Below, piece by piece: positions 50,587-59,547 of a stretch of 64,000 bases of DNA. The stretch's first letter is position 1. Each line of letters begins with the position of its first letter. The notes below the pieces were generated by a model that saw nothing but the letters and a program-made list of their open reading frames with translations, made no database searches and was not told where the DNA came from. A program made the translations under genes and the position numbers. Source of the stretch: Streptomyces rubiginosohelvolus (GTDB lineage Bacteria > Actinomycetota > Actinomycetes > Streptomycetales > Streptomycetaceae); assembly GCF_014649875.1 (NCBI RefSeq), contig NZ_BMTW01000002.1:1-64000 (forward strand), written 5' to 3'.

Positions 50587-53500
50587 CCTGCACTCTCCTT
50601 GACGAGTTCACTGATGGTGGCGGGGTGGTCCTGCGGTGCCTGCCGGAAGGCCTCCCACAGCCGGTGGTACGGGCCCCGGGCCGCGAGGAGTTCGGTGTGG
50701 GTGCCGCTCTCGACGACGGTTCCGGCGTCCAGGACGACCACCCGGTCGGCGCGGGCGGCGGTGGTCAGCCGGTGGGCGACGACCACGGTCGTACGGCGAC
50801 GGCACAGGGCGTCCGTCGCGGCGGCGACCCGGCGTTCCGTGGCGAGGTCGAGCGAGGCGGTGGCCTCGTCGAGCAACAGGATGTCCGGGTCGACGAGTTC
50901 GGCCCGGGCCAGGGCGAGGAGCTGGCGCTGTCCGGCGGACAGGGCCCGGCCCCGCTCCCCCACCTGCTGGAGGTAGCCGAGCCGGAGCCCGGCGATCATG
51001 TCGTGCGCGCCCACGGCCCGGGCGGCGGCCTCCACCTCGGCGTCGGTGGCGTCGGGCCGCCCGTAGGCGATGGCGTCCCGCACGGTCCCGCTGAAGAGGT
51101 ACGGCTCCTGCGGGACGAGCCCGAGCCTGCGCCGGAAGGCGGGCAGGTCGACGTCCCGGAGATCGTGGCCGTCGACGCGTACGGTGCCGCCGGTCGGGTC
51201 GTAGAAGCGGGCCAGCAGTTTGACGACGGTGGACTTGCCCGCGCCGGTGGCCCCGACCAGGGCGACGGTCTCGCCGGGCTCGATGCGCAGCCGCAGCCCG
51301 TGCAGGACGTCGCGCCCGCCGCCGCCCGCGTAACCGAAGGACACCTCGTCGAACTCCACCTCACCGCGCAACTTCCTTATCCTTACGGGTTGTTCGGCGG
51401 GCGGGGTGCCGGCCGGTGTGCGCATCAGGGAGCGGAGACGGCCGAGGCCGATGACGGCCTGCTGGTAGCCGTCGAAGACCTGCGAGAGCTGCTGGATGGG
51501 CGAGAAGAACAGCTCAACGTAGAGCAGGAAGGCGATCAGGGTGCCCGCGCTGAGTTCACCGGAGCGGACCTGGCCCGCGCCGACGGCCAGGACGGCGGCG
51601 GTGGACAGGGTGCCGAGGAACTCCACGAACGGGAAGAAGGTGCCCATGTACCGCTGGGCGCGCAGCCGTGAGTCCCGGAATCCCCAGGCGAGTTGGGCGA
51701 AGTCGCGGGCGTTGCGCTCCTCGCGGCGGAACGCCTGGGTGACGCGGATGGCGGTGACGTTCTCCTGGAGGCAGGCGTTGACCGCGCTGACGCGTTCGCG
51801 GGCCTCCCGGTAGGCGGGGACGGAGTGGTGCCGGAAGAGGGCGGTCGCGCCGATCAGGACCGGGAGGGCGAGGAGCAGGACGACGGCGAGGCCCGCGTCG
51901 ATGACCAGCAGGGCGACCAGCACGCCGAGGACGGTGAGCAGGCTGACGACGGCGGTGATCAGCCCGGTCTGGAGGAAGTTCGACAGGGCGTCCACGTCCG
52001 TGGTCATCCGGGTCATGATCCGGCCGCCGAGCTCCCGCTCGTAGTAGTCGAGTCCGAGCCGCTGGAGCTGGGCGAAGGTCTTCACCCGCAGGGTGTAGAG
52101 CAGCCGTTCGCCGGTGCGTCCGGTGGTGCGGACCTGGGCGATTCCGATCAGCCAGTTCGCCGTGACGACCAGGCCCGCGCAGGCGGCCGCCGCCAGCAGG
52201 ACTCCCCCGGCCTGCCGGGCGACGCCGTGGTCCACCCCGTGGCGGACCAGGACCGGTACGGCGATCTGCGCGGCGGCGTCGAGGGCGACGAGCAGCAGCC
52301 CGAGGGCCAGCGGGAGGCGGAAGGGCCGCAGCAGGGTGCCGAGGTGGAAGGCCGGGTCGGCGGCCACCGCCTGGGCGGTGGGCACCTTCGGGTCGGCCTC
52401 GGGCAGCGGGAGGCGGGCGAGGCCGGCGATCAGCTCGGGGCTGGGCGGGGCCGAGCCGAGGACCCCGCCGCCGGGGCCGCCGCGCCCGGGCCCGGCGGTG
52501 GCGGCGGCCTCGGCGAGCGCCTGGGCGGCCCGGACGGCGGTGGACTCGTCGGTGTCGCCCTCCGCCGCCGCGTCCCGCAGCCAGAGGTCCGCGGTCACCC
52601 CGCCCGCCGGGGCCTGCGCCACGGGTTCGGAGGCGGTGGGCTCGGCGGTGGACAGCAGCGTACGGAACAGGGCGGATCGGGAACGGAGTTCGTCGAGGGT
52701 GCCGGTGTCGGCGACGCGTCCGCCGTCCAGCACGGCGATCCGGTCGGCGAGCTCCAGGGTGGATCGGCGGTGCGCCACGATCAGGGTCGTCCGGCGGCGG
52801 GTCTCCGTGTGGAGCCCGGCGTGAATCTCGGCCTCGACCCGGGCGTCGATGGCCGAGGTGGCGTCGTCGAGGACCAGGATCGCCGGGTCGCCGACCAGGG
52901 CGCGGGCGAGCGCGATGCGCTGGCGCTGGCCGCCGGAGAGGGTCAGCCCCTGCTCGCCGACGACGGTGTCGTACCCCTGCGGGAGCCGTTCGAGGAACGC
53001 GTCGGCGCGGGCGGTCCGGGCGGCGGCGCGGATCTGCTCGTCGGTGGCGTCCGGCGCGCCGTAGGCGATGTTGGCGCGCACGGTGTCGGAGACCAGCAGG
53101 CTCTCCTCGAAGACGTAGCCGATCCGGGAGCGCAGCGAGGCGAGGGAGAGCTGCCGTACGTCGGTGCCGTCGACGGCGACCGTCCCGGAGGGTACGTCGT
53201 AGAACCGGGGCAGCAGGGCGGCGGCGGTCGACTTGCCGGATCCGGCGGCGCCGATCAGGGCGAGGGTCTCGCCGGGCCGGACGTCGAGCGTGAAGCCGTC
53301 GAGGAGCGGCGGTCCTTCCCCGTGCCGGAAGGTGACGTCCTGCCAGGAGAGGGCGGGCGGCCGGTCGGGCAGGTCGCGGGCGTCCGGGGCGTCGGTGATG
53401 GCCGGGGCCTCGTCGACGACCTCCAGCACGCGTTCGGCTCCGGCACGGGCCTGCTGCCAGACCGTGAGGAGGGTGGCGACCTGGCGGACCGGGGTGACGA

Positions 53501-54416
53501 AAGAGCCGAGGTAGGTGGTGAAGGCGAGGAACGTGCCGAGCGAGATCCGGCCGTGCAGGGCCATCCAGCCGCCGAGGGCGAGGACGGCGACCTGGCCGAG
53601 GGCGGGGACGGCCTGGAGCGCCGGGTTGTAGCGGCCGGTGAAGCGGACGACGCGGAGCCGGGAGGCGAACAGGCCGCGGGCGCGTTCCTCCAGCCCGGCC
53701 AGTTCGCGGTCCTCCTGGCCGAAGCCCTTGACGACGCGGACGCCGGTGACGGTCGCCTCGACGGTGGAGGCGACCTCGGCGGCCTCCTGCTGGGCGTGCC
53801 AGTTGGCGGGGAAGAGGTCGCGGCGGCTGCGCAGGGCGATCAGGTAGAGCAGCGGGCCGACGACGAGGGCGACGACGGTCAGCAGGGGCGAGAGAAGCGC
53901 CATGAAGACCAGCGAGCACAGGAACATCAGGGCGTTGCCGGTGAGGTTCGGCAGGAACTGCAGCAGGGTCTGGACGAGGGTGATGTCGGAGATGGAGCGG
54001 CTCACCACCTGGCCGGTGCGCAGGCCGTCCTGCTGAGCACCGCCGAGCCTCAGGAGTGCGGCGAAGGCGTCGTTGCGCAGGTCGTACTGCACGCCGAGGG
54101 AGAGCCGTCCGGAGCGGTAGCGGCGGGTGAAGCTCGCACCGAAGCGGACGGCGCCGAGGGCGGCGAGCAGGGAGATCCAGGGGACGAGGGAACCGGTGCC
54201 GTCGGCGAGGCCGTCCACGACATGGCGCAGGACGAGCGGCAGGGTGGCGGTGGCCAACGCGGCGACGAGCGCGGCTCCGAAGGCGAGGAGGAGGTCGGTG
54301 CGGTGGCGGAGGCAGTAGCCGGACAGCCGCCGGACCCAGCCGGGGCCGGGGGTGTGGGCGGTGCCGCCCTCCTGCGACGGAGGGACGGCACCGCCGCGCG
54401 TCGTACAGTCCGTCAC
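50583..54416 (-). CDS. Fused heterodimer-type ABC exporter (TM-NBD-TM-NBD)
   Basis: 1277 residues from GTG at 54416, overlapping the monooxygenase stop by four bases; a longer upstream frame within that gene is rejected. Two complete half-exporters sit in one chain. NBD1 has Walker A GAAGSGKS (389-396), signature LSGGQ (493-497) and Walker B ending D517-D518, so the catalytic Glu is Asp. An Ala/Gly/Pro-rich linker (about 585-690) precedes the second half. NBD2 has Walker A GATGAGKS (1055-1062), signature LSAGQ (1159-1163) and a normal D1183-E1184. Pairing NBD1 Walker motifs with the NBD2 signature gives a degenerate ATP site, the other a consensus site, exactly as in heterodimeric exporters such as TM287/288 that are usually made from two genes. 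Confidence 0.93.
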   Translation of the reverse strand: MTDCTTRGGAVPPSQEGGTAHTPGPGWVRRLSGYCLRHRTDLLLAFGAALVAALATATLPLVLRHVVDGLADGTGSLVPWISLLAALGAVRFGASFTRRYRSGRLSLGVQYDLRNDAFAALLRLGGAQQDGLRTGQVVSRSISDITLVQTLLQFLPNLTGNALMFLCSLVFMALLSPLLTVVALVVGPLLYLIALRSRRDLFPANWHAQQEAAEVASTVEATVTGVRVVKGFGQEDRELAGLEERARGLFASRLRVVRFTGRYNPALQAVPALGQVAVLALGGWMALHGRISLGTFLAFTTYLGSFVTPVRQVATLLTVWQQARAGAERVLEVVDEAPAITDAPDARDLPDRPPALSWQDVTFRHGEGPPLLDGFTLDVRPGETLALIGAAGSGKSTAAALLPRFYDVPSGTVAVDGTDVRQLSLASLRSRIGYVFEESLLVSDTVRANIAYGAPDATDEQIRAAARTARADAFLERLPQGYDTVVGEQGLTLSGGQRQRIALARALVGDPAILVLDDATSAIDARVEAEIHAGLHTETRRRTTLIVAHRRSTLELADRIAVLDGGRVADTGTLDELRSRSALFRTLLSTAEPTASEPVAQAPAGGVTADLWLRDAAAEGDTDESTAVRAAQALAEAAATAGPGRGGPGGGVLGSAPPSPELIAGLARLPLPEADPKVPTAQAVAADPAFHLGTLLRPFRLPLALGLLLVALDAAAQIAVPVLVRHGVDHGVARQAGGVLLAAAACAGLVVTANWLIGIAQVRTTGRTGERLLYTLRVKTFAQLQRLGLDYYERELGGRIMTRMTTDVDALSNFLQTGLITAVVSLLTVLGVLVALLVIDAGLAVVLLLALPVLIGATALFRHHSVPAYREARERVSAVNACLQENVTAIRVTQAFRREERNARDFAQLAWGFRDSRLRAQRYMGTFFPFVEFLGTLSTAAVLAVGAGQVRSGELSAGTLIAFLLYVELFFSPIQQLSQVFDGYQQAVIGLGRLRSLMRTPAGTPPAEQPVRIRKLRGEVEFDEVSFGYAGGGGRDVLHGLRLRIEPGETVALVGATGAGKSTVVKLLARFYDPTGGTVRVDGHDLRDVDLPAFRRRLGLVPQEPYLFSGTVRDAIAYGRPDATDAEVEAAARAVGAHDMIAGLRLGYLQQVGERGRALSAGQRQLLALARAELVDPDILLLDEATASLDLATERRVAAATDALCRRRTTVVVAHRLTTAARADRVVVLDAGTVVESGTHTELLAARGPYHRLWEAFRQAPQDHPATISELVKESAG

Positions 54417-55789
54417 CGGGCCCCCGCCGTGGCCAGGTCGGCCTGGGCGGCGGCCGTGTCGAAGAGCTGGTTGGCGGGGCGCGGCAGGCCGTAGTGCTCG
54501 CGCAGGGTGGAGCCGGTGTACTCGGTGCGGAACAGTCCGCGTTCCTGGAGGATCGGGACCACGCGGTCGACGAAGACCTCCAGGCCCGAGGGGAGCACGG
54601 CGGGCATGATGTTGAAGCCGTCGGCGGCCCCGCTGTCGTACCAGTGCTCGATGGTGTCGGCGACCTGGACGGCGGTGCCGGCGAAGGTGCGGTGGCCGCG
54701 TCCGCCGCCGAGCCTGCCGATGAGTTGACGGATCGTCAGCTTCTCGCGTCGGGCCAGCTCGACGATGAGCGTGTAGCGGCTCTTGGCACCCTCGATCTCG
54801 TCCTCGGTGGGGATGTCCTCGGGGAGTTCGGCGTCGAGGTCGAGGTCGTCCGGGGCGATCCTCAGGCGCAGGGCGAGCTGCCGCTTGGCGTACTCGGGGA
54901 CGATGAGGCGGTCCAGTTCGGCGTCGAGTTCCCGGGCCTCGGCCTCGGTGTCGCCGATGACGGGGACGATGCCGGGCAGGATCTTGATGGTGTCGGGGTC
55001 GCGGCCGAGCGCCACAGCACGCGCCTTGACGTCCTTGTAGAAGGCGATGCCCTCCTCCAGGGTCTGCTGGGCGGTGAAGACGGCTTCGGCGTAGCGGGCG
55101 GCGAAGTCCTTGCCGTCCTCGCTGGATCCGGCCTGCACGAGCAGCGGGTGGCCCTGCGGCGGGCGCTGGACGTTGAGGGGTCCGTCGACGCGGAAGAACT
55201 CGCCCCGGTGGTCGATGGCTTTGACCCGTTCGGCGAGCGCGTGGACGCCCTTCTCCTTGTCGGCGACGACCGCGTCGTCCGCCCAGCTGTCCCACAGTTT
55301 GGTGGAGACCTCGACGAACTCGGCGGCGCGGCGGTAGCGCTCGCGGTGCAGCGGGGTGTCGTCCAGGCCGAAGTTGCGGGCGGCGTCGGCCCCGGCGGTG
55401 GTGACGATGTTCCAGCCGGCCCGGCCGCCGGAGACATGGTCCAGCGAGGCGAACCTGCGGGCCAGGTTGTAGGGCTCGTTGTAGCTGGTGGACGCGGTGG
55501 CGATGAGCCCGATGCGCTCGGTGGCCCCGGCGAGCGCGGTGAGCAGGACGGTGGGTTCCAGCTTGGCGGCGGGGCGGCGGCCGGGGTCGCCCATGAGGAC
55601 CGGGCTGTCGGCGAGGAACAGGGAGTCGAGGCGGCCGCGTTCGGCGATCCGGGCGAGGTTCTTGTAGTGCGCGATGTCGGAGCCGGCCTCGGCGGGGCTC
55701 TCGGGGAGCCGCCAGGACGCCTCGTGGTGGCCGGTGGACATGAGGAAGGCGTTGAGGTGGAGCTGCTTGCGGGTCTTGGCTGCGGGCAT
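54413..55789 (-). CDS. NtaA/DszA-type FMN-dependent monooxygenase
   Basis: 458 residues, the usual length for this branch of the luciferase-like monooxygenases. LHLNAFLMSTGHHEASWRLPE opens the protein; SLFLADSPVL, LEPTVLLTALAGATERIGLIATASTSYNEPYN, SGGRAGWNIVTTAGADAARNFG and HPLLVQAGSSEDGKDFAARYAEAVFT are standard blocks. Such enzymes oxidise sulfones, sulfonates, nitrilotriacetate and related molecules with FMNH2 from a separate reductase; that reductase is encoded at the start of the same block. ATG at 55789. The upstream gap to ssuB holds tandem repeats. Confidence 0.93.
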   Translation of the reverse strand: MPAAKTRKQLHLNAFLMSTGHHEASWRLPESPAEAGSDIAHYKNLARIAERGRLDSLFLADSPVLMGDPGRRPAAKLEPTVLLTALAGATERIGLIATASTSYNEPYNLARRFASLDHVSGGRAGWNIVTTAGADAARNFGLDDTPLHRERYRRAAEFVEVSTKLWDSWADDAVVADKEKGVHALAERVKAIDHRGEFFRVDGPLNVQRPPQGHPLLVQAGSSEDGKDFAARYAEAVFTAQQTLEEGIAFYKDVKARAVALGRDPDTIKILPGIVPVIGDTEAEARELDAELDRLIVPEYAKRQLALRLRIAPDDLDLDAELPEDIPTEDEIEGAKSRYTLIVELARREKLTIRQLIGRLGGGRGHRTFAGTAVQVADTIEHWYDSGAADGFNIMPAVLPSGLEVFVDRVVPILQERGLFRTEYTGSTLREHYGLPRPANQLFDTAAAQADLATAGAR

Positions 55790-55815
55790 GGGTGTCTCCA
55801 GGCAGGGGCGGGTGA

Positions 55816-55949
55816 GGTTCCGGGGGCGTACGGGGGTGGGAACCCGCGCCGGGCGAGCCCTGGCGGGGTTCCCGGGCGTACGAGGGTGGTAGGAACCCGC
55901 GCCGGGCGAGCTGGCGGGGTTCCCGGGCGTACGGGGGTGGGGACCGGCG
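55816..55949. repeat. Tandem 50-bp repeats between ssuB and the monooxygenase
   Basis: Two full and one partial unit of about 50 bp (starting near 55816, 55866 and 55917), each opening GGTTCC-GGGCGTACG-GGGTGG and carrying AACCCGCGCCGGGCGAG. Each unit has GGGTTCC...GGAACCC arms that can fold. The last unit runs into the end of the ssuB gene. This is the only long untranslated break in the operon. Confidence 0.85.
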
Positions 55950-56699
55950 TCAGGCGGGCGCGGGCGGCTGGGCGACCCCGAGCGCGGTGAGCAGGGTGTC
56001 GCGGTACTCCTGGAAGCGGGCGTCGCGGCGCGAGCGCAGGGTGGGCAGGTCGATGGCGAGGTCGACGGAGATCAGCCCGTCCTCCAGGACGAGGACCCGG
56101 TCGGCCAGCTCCACGGCCTCGTCCACGTCATGGGTGACCAGGAGGACGGCGGGGCGGTGGCGCTCGTACAGTTCGCGGAGCAGGCCGTGCATCTTGATCC
56201 GGGTCAGCGCGTCGAGGGCGCCGAACGGCTCGTCGGCCAGCAGGAGTTCGGGTTCGCGGACCAGGGCACGGGCGAGGGCGGCGCGCTGCTGTTCGCCGCC
56301 GGACAGCTCGTGCGGCCAGGAGCGGTCGCGGCCGGCGAGGCCGACCTCCTCCAGTGCGGTGAGGCCGCGTTCGCGGGCGCCGGGGCCGCGGAGCCCGAGG
56401 GTCACGTTGTCCAGGACGCGGAGCCAGGGCAGCAGCCGGGAGTCCTGGAAGGAGAGCGACACCCTTTCGGGGACGGTGAGTTCGCCCGATCCCTCGACGG
56501 TGTGGTCGAGCCGGGCTACGGCCCGCAGCAGGGTGGACTTGCCCGATCCGCTGCGGCCGAGGAGGGCGGTGAACTCCCCCGGTGCCACGGTGAGGTCCAG
56601 CTCCTTCAGGATGACCCGGTCGCCGAACTTCCGTACCAGCCGCCGCGTCCGGACCGCGGGCGCGGCCTTCGTGATCAGCCCGCCAGGGTGCGTCGCCAT
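55950..56699 (-). CDS. ssuB: Sulfonate-type ABC transporter ATPase
   Basis: 249 residues from ATG at 56699 with GGAGGGCC upstream, overlapping the end of the permease gene by 25 bases. Walker A is GRSGSGKST, the Q-loop SFQDSRLLPWLRVLDNV, the signature LSGGEQQRAALARALV and Walker B LLLADEPFGALDALT, a pattern typical of the nitrate/sulfonate/taurine (SsuB/TauB) group. Substrate is assigned from neighbours (monooxygenase, flavin reductase, leader peptide), so the gene name is tentative. Confidence 0.9.
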   Translation of the reverse strand: MATHPGGLITKAAPAVRTRRLVRKFGDRVILKELDLTVAPGEFTALLGRSGSGKSTLLRAVARLDHTVEGSGELTVPERVSLSFQDSRLLPWLRVLDNVTLGLRGPGARERGLTALEEVGLAGRDRSWPHELSGGEQQRAALARALVREPELLLADEPFGALDALTRIKMHGLLRELYERHRPAVLLVTHDVDEAVELADRVLVLEDGLISVDLAIDLPTLRSRRDARFQEYRDTLLTALGVAQPPAPA

Positions 56700-57568
56700 G
56701 ACAGGGCCCTCCTCTCGATGGCACGAACGCCCGCGTCCGAGGCGAAGCCGAAGATCCCGTAGGCCACCAGGCCCACGATGATCACGTCGGACTGCGCGTA
56801 CTGCTGGGCCTGGAACATCATGTAGCCGATACCGCTGGTGGCGTTGATCTGCTCGACGACGATCAGTCCGACCCAGGACGAGGTGACGCCGAGGCGGAGG
56901 CCGACGAAGAAGCCGGGCAGCGAGCCGGGGATGACGACCTTGCGGATGAACTGGGCGCGGCCGAGGTCGAGTCCTTCCGCGAGCTCCACGTACCGGCTGT
57001 CGATGGAGGTCAGGAAGGCGTAGGTGTTGATGTACATGCTGACCGCGACACCGAGGGCGATGACGGTCACCTTCATCTCCTCGCCGATGCCGAGCCAGAG
57101 GATCAGCAGGGGCAGCATGGCGAGGGAGGGGATGGCGCGCTTGATCTGGAGCGGTCCGTCGAGGAGGTACTCGCCGGTGCGGCTGAGCCCGGCGGCGACG
57201 GCGAGGACGACCCCGCTGACGACGCCGAAGAAGAGGCCGAGTCCCGCGCGCTGGAGGGAGATGAGGACGTTGTCCTGGAGCCGTCCGGTGGCCACCAGGT
57301 CCCCCGCGGTGGAGATCACGGTCCCGGGCCCGGACAGGATGCGCGGGTCCAGGTAGCCGGAGGCGGAGGCCGCCCACCACAGGGCGACGAGCAGGGCGGG
57401 GCCGATGAGCCGGCCGAAGGGCAGGGACCGGCCGGGTCCGAGCCGCCGCCGGGTGCCCCGGGCGACCCGGGGGCCGGGGGCCTGGGGCGGGTCCTGCGGG
57501 GGTGCGGCGCTCTTGGTGAGGACGGCGGGCCCGCCGCCGGTGCGGGCCGTGGGCAGCAGGTCGGTCAT
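56675..57568 (-). CDS. ssuC: Sulfonate-type ABC transporter permease
   Basis: 297 residues. The first 50 residues are a basic, Pro/Gly-rich cytoplasmic extension; then six helices of the BPD_transp_1 fold (RLIGPALLVALWWAASASGYL, GLGLFFGVVSGVVLAVAAGLS). The EAA loop is YVELAEGLDLGRAQFIRKVVIPGSLPGFFVGLRLG. Its ATG overlaps the stop of a 27-codon ORF whose sequence repeats the start of this gene. Confidence 0.92.
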   Translation of the reverse strand: MTDLLPTARTGGGPAVLTKSAAPPQDPPQAPGPRVARGTRRRLGPGRSLPFGRLIGPALLVALWWAASASGYLDPRILSGPGTVISTAGDLVATGRLQDNVLISLQRAGLGLFFGVVSGVVLAVAAGLSRTGEYLLDGPLQIKRAIPSLAMLPLLILWLGIGEEMKVTVIALGVAVSMYINTYAFLTSIDSRYVELAEGLDLGRAQFIRKVVIPGSLPGFFVGLRLGVTSSWVGLIVVEQINATSGIGYMMFQAQQYAQSDVIIVGLVAYGIFGFASDAGVRAIERRALSWRRTLAG

Positions 57569-57648
57569 GACGCCTCCGTGGCGGCGGCCGGTGCGGACGG
57601 GTCGGCGGTCATGGCGTCTCCCGCGGTGGGTGCGGAGCGGTCGGTCAT
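57565..57648 (-). CDS. 27-residue linking ORF between ssuA and ssuC
   Basis: ATG at 57648 overlaps the ssuA stop and its TGA overlaps the ssuC ATG, so it bridges two genes by ATGA overlaps. The peptide starts MTDRSAPTAGDA, then MTADPSAPAAATEAS, and ssuC itself starts MTDLLPTART. DNA around each ATG repeats GTCATG-ACGTCTCC or close to it. It looks like a duplicated gene start that became a translational relay rather than a functional protein. Confidence 0.6.
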   Translation of the reverse strand: MTDRSAPTAGDAMTADPSAPAAATEAS

Positions 57649-58727
57649 GACGTCTCCCGATACTTGGCGGGTACGGACTCGGCGGCCAGGCCCTCGAAGC
57701 GGCGGTCGAAGAGGTCGGCGACGTCCTGCTTCGGCACGAAGCCGCCTTCGGCCATCAGGTCGGCGGTCTCCTGCTCCCAGGCGATGGCCTTGTCCCAGCT
57801 GACCGGGAACTGCGGCTGGTGGAGGGAGGAGACGATGCGCCGGCCGTCGGCCTCGGAGACGCCCTGGTCCTTCACGTAGTACGTGTCGATCCACTCGTCG
57901 GAGTTCTCCCAGGCCCAGACGAGGCCCTTGGCCCACAGCGGGACGAAGCTGCGGACGGCGGCGGCCTTCGCGGGGTCGTCGAGGACCTCCACCGGGGCCC
58001 ACAGCACGGTGAGCAGGTCGACTACGTCGGTCGTGACGCCGGTGGCACCGTCCTTGCCGTACTGGTCGAGGTACTTGGTGAGGGTCGGCTCGCCCAGCGG
58101 CGCCACGTCGACCTGCTTGGACTGGAGGGCGGTGAGGAACTGGGTGCTGGGCAGGGCGACGAGTTCGACGTCGCTGTTCTTCAGCCCGGCCTTCTTCAGG
58201 GCGCGCAGGACGACGACGCCCTGGGCCTGGCCCTGCGAGAAGCCGATCTTCTTGCCCCGGAAGTCCTCCACCGACGCGATGTCCGACCCCGGAGCCGTGG
58301 CGAAGGTGTAGATGGGCCGCGGGCGCACCTGGACGGCGACGATCTTCGTGTCGACGCCGATGGCCTTGGCCTGGATCGGGGGAATTCCGGCGTTGGAGGC
58401 GAGGTCGATCGACTGCGCCCGGAATCCCTGGATGATGTCGGGTCCCGCGCTGAGGTTCGGCCATTCGGAGACGGTGAAGGCCAGATCCTTTTTCAGCCCC
58501 GCCGGTTCGAGCTGGAGTCGCGTCGTGCGGACCGCGACGGTCAGCTTCGTGCCCGGCGGCGGTGCCCCCGAGGGAAGTTTCCCGGCGGGTTCGGAACTGG
58601 CCACGCTCTTGGTCTGCGGGGAGCAGGCGGTGAGGCCGAGAACCGTTCCGGTGGCGAGAGCGAGAAAGGACCGGCGGCCCACGGTTCGGGTGGTCGCGGA
58701 AAGGTCGTTGGACCGGTGACGAGGCAT
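57645..58727 (-). CDS. ssuA: Sulfonate-type ABC transporter binding lipoprotein
   Basis: 360 residues. The signal combines a twin-arginine motif (GRRSFLALATG) with a lipobox (LGLTACSP), so the protein is a Tat-exported lipoprotein. The mature part is an SsuA/NMT1-type periplasmic-binding fold: GPDIIQGFRAQSIDLASNAGIPPIQAKAIG, VEDFRGKKIGFSQGQAQGVVVLRALKKAGL, and DVAPLGEPTLTKYL. It follows the flavin reductase by 21 bases. Specificity for sulfonates rather than nitrate or thiamine precursors is inferred from the operon. Confidence 0.92.
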   Translation of the reverse strand: MPRHRSNDLSATTRTVGRRSFLALATGTVLGLTACSPQTKSVASSEPAGKLPSGAPPPGTKLTVAVRTTRLQLEPAGLKKDLAFTVSEWPNLSAGPDIIQGFRAQSIDLASNAGIPPIQAKAIGVDTKIVAVQVRPRPIYTFATAPGSDIASVEDFRGKKIGFSQGQAQGVVVLRALKKAGLKNSDVELVALPSTQFLTALQSKQVDVAPLGEPTLTKYLDQYGKDGATGVTTDVVDLLTVLWAPVEVLDDPAKAAAVRSFVPLWAKGLVWAWENSDEWIDTYYVKDQGVSEADGRRIVSSLHQPQFPVSWDKAIAWEQETADLMAEGGFVPKQDVADLFDRRFEGLAAESVPAKYRETS

Positions 58728-58748
58728 GGGTGCGTTTCCTGGGTCTGT

Positions 58749-59264
58749 TCAGAGGGAGTGGTAGGAGCCGTCGTGGAACAGCAGCGGGCTGCGGCCCTCG
58801 TCGAGCCAGGACGCGGTGACCCGGGCGATGACGATCCGGTGGTCGCCGGCGGGCACGATCTGCTCGGTCTCCAGGCGCAGCCAGCCGGCCACCCCGTCGA
58901 GCACCGGCTCGCCCCCGGGCAGCCGGCGCCAGCCGGTGGGGGCGGCGAACCGGTCGATTCCGCTGGTGGCGAAGGTCCGGGCGAGCGTTTCCTGGTCGGC
59001 GCCCAGGAAGTTGACGACGGTGGAGGCCGCCACCTCGACATGGGGCCAGGAGGAGGTCGCGGTGCCGATGCCGTACGAGACGAGCTGCGGGTCCAGGGAC
59101 AGCGAGGTGAGCGAGGTGGCGGTGAACCCGATGGGTCCGCGGCCGGAGTCGGCGGTGACGACGACCACGCCGGCCGGGTAGCGGCGGAAGATCTGCTTGA
59201 AACGCTCAGGGGGATGGGCGGGGGATTGGACAGGAGCATAGGAGGGCACGGTGACGGTCAACAT
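58749..59264 (-). CDS. Flavin reductase (partner of the monooxygenase)
   Basis: 171 residues from ATG at 59264 with GGGAGAG just upstream. A flavin-reductase-like (split-barrel) domain: FKQIFRRYPAGVVVVTADSGRGPIGFTATSLTSLSLDPQLVSY is the FMN-binding block and GDHRIVIARVTASWL the C-terminal one. It would supply reduced FMN to the NtaA/DszA-type enzyme encoded five genes later. First structural gene of the block, 157 bases after the stop of a cysteine-containing leader ORF. Confidence 0.92.
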   Translation of the reverse strand: MLTVTVPSYAPVQSPAHPPERFKQIFRRYPAGVVVVTADSGRGPIGFTATSLTSLSLDPQLVSYGIGTATSSWPHVEVAASTVVNFLGADQETLARTFATSGIDRFAAPTGWRRLPGGEPVLDGVAGWLRLETEQIVPAGDHRIVIARVTASWLDEGRSPLLFHDGSYHSL

Positions 59265-59421
59265 CTCTCCCGGAAAGACGGAAAGGAAGGAGGGGAATAC
59301 GGGAAATGGGCGCACGGAGGCGCGAAGACACCATGGCGCTGCCACCTGTTACGACTGTTACGGATTTACGGAGACCGTCAGGAACGCAACGAAATGGCGT
59401 CAGGAATACGACGGGGCGCTG

Positions 59422-59541
59422 TCAGGAACCCGGACAGGAGCGACAACGACAGGGCCGGGAGAAATTCCTCACCGGCGCAGCCGTGCGACAGCGGCGTGCC
59501 GCGCGGGGCACGCTCTGCTGAATACGCTGTCGGCTGGTCAT
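59422..59541 (-). CDS. Putative leaderless cysteine-containing leader peptide
   Basis: 39 codons from ATG at 59541 to TGA. The peptide begins MTSRQRIQQS and ends RPCRCRSCPGS, with four Cys codons, three of them in the last nine. The promoter (TTGACC, 18 bp, GACAAT) ends six bases before the ATG, so the transcript should start at or next to it. This is the layout of cysteine-responsive attenuation ORFs described in mycobacteria. The 157 bases down to the flavin reductase start have room for a terminator/antiterminator switch, though I do not see an unambiguous one. Confidence 0.55.
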   Translation of the reverse strand: MTSRQRIQQSVPRAARRCRTAAPVRNFSRPCRCRSCPGS

Positions 59542-59547
59542 GAATCC

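Noticed and set aside
51693..54494. 933-residue plus-strand frame opposite the exporter
   Set aside because: Gly/Glu-rich shadow; codon positions favour the minus-strand gene.
50583..55295. Longer 1570-residue reading of the fused exporter
   Set aside because: The extra N-terminal part is an out-of-frame Arg/Pro-rich translation of the monooxygenase gene; GTG at 54416 overlaps the monooxygenase stop and fits a coupled start.
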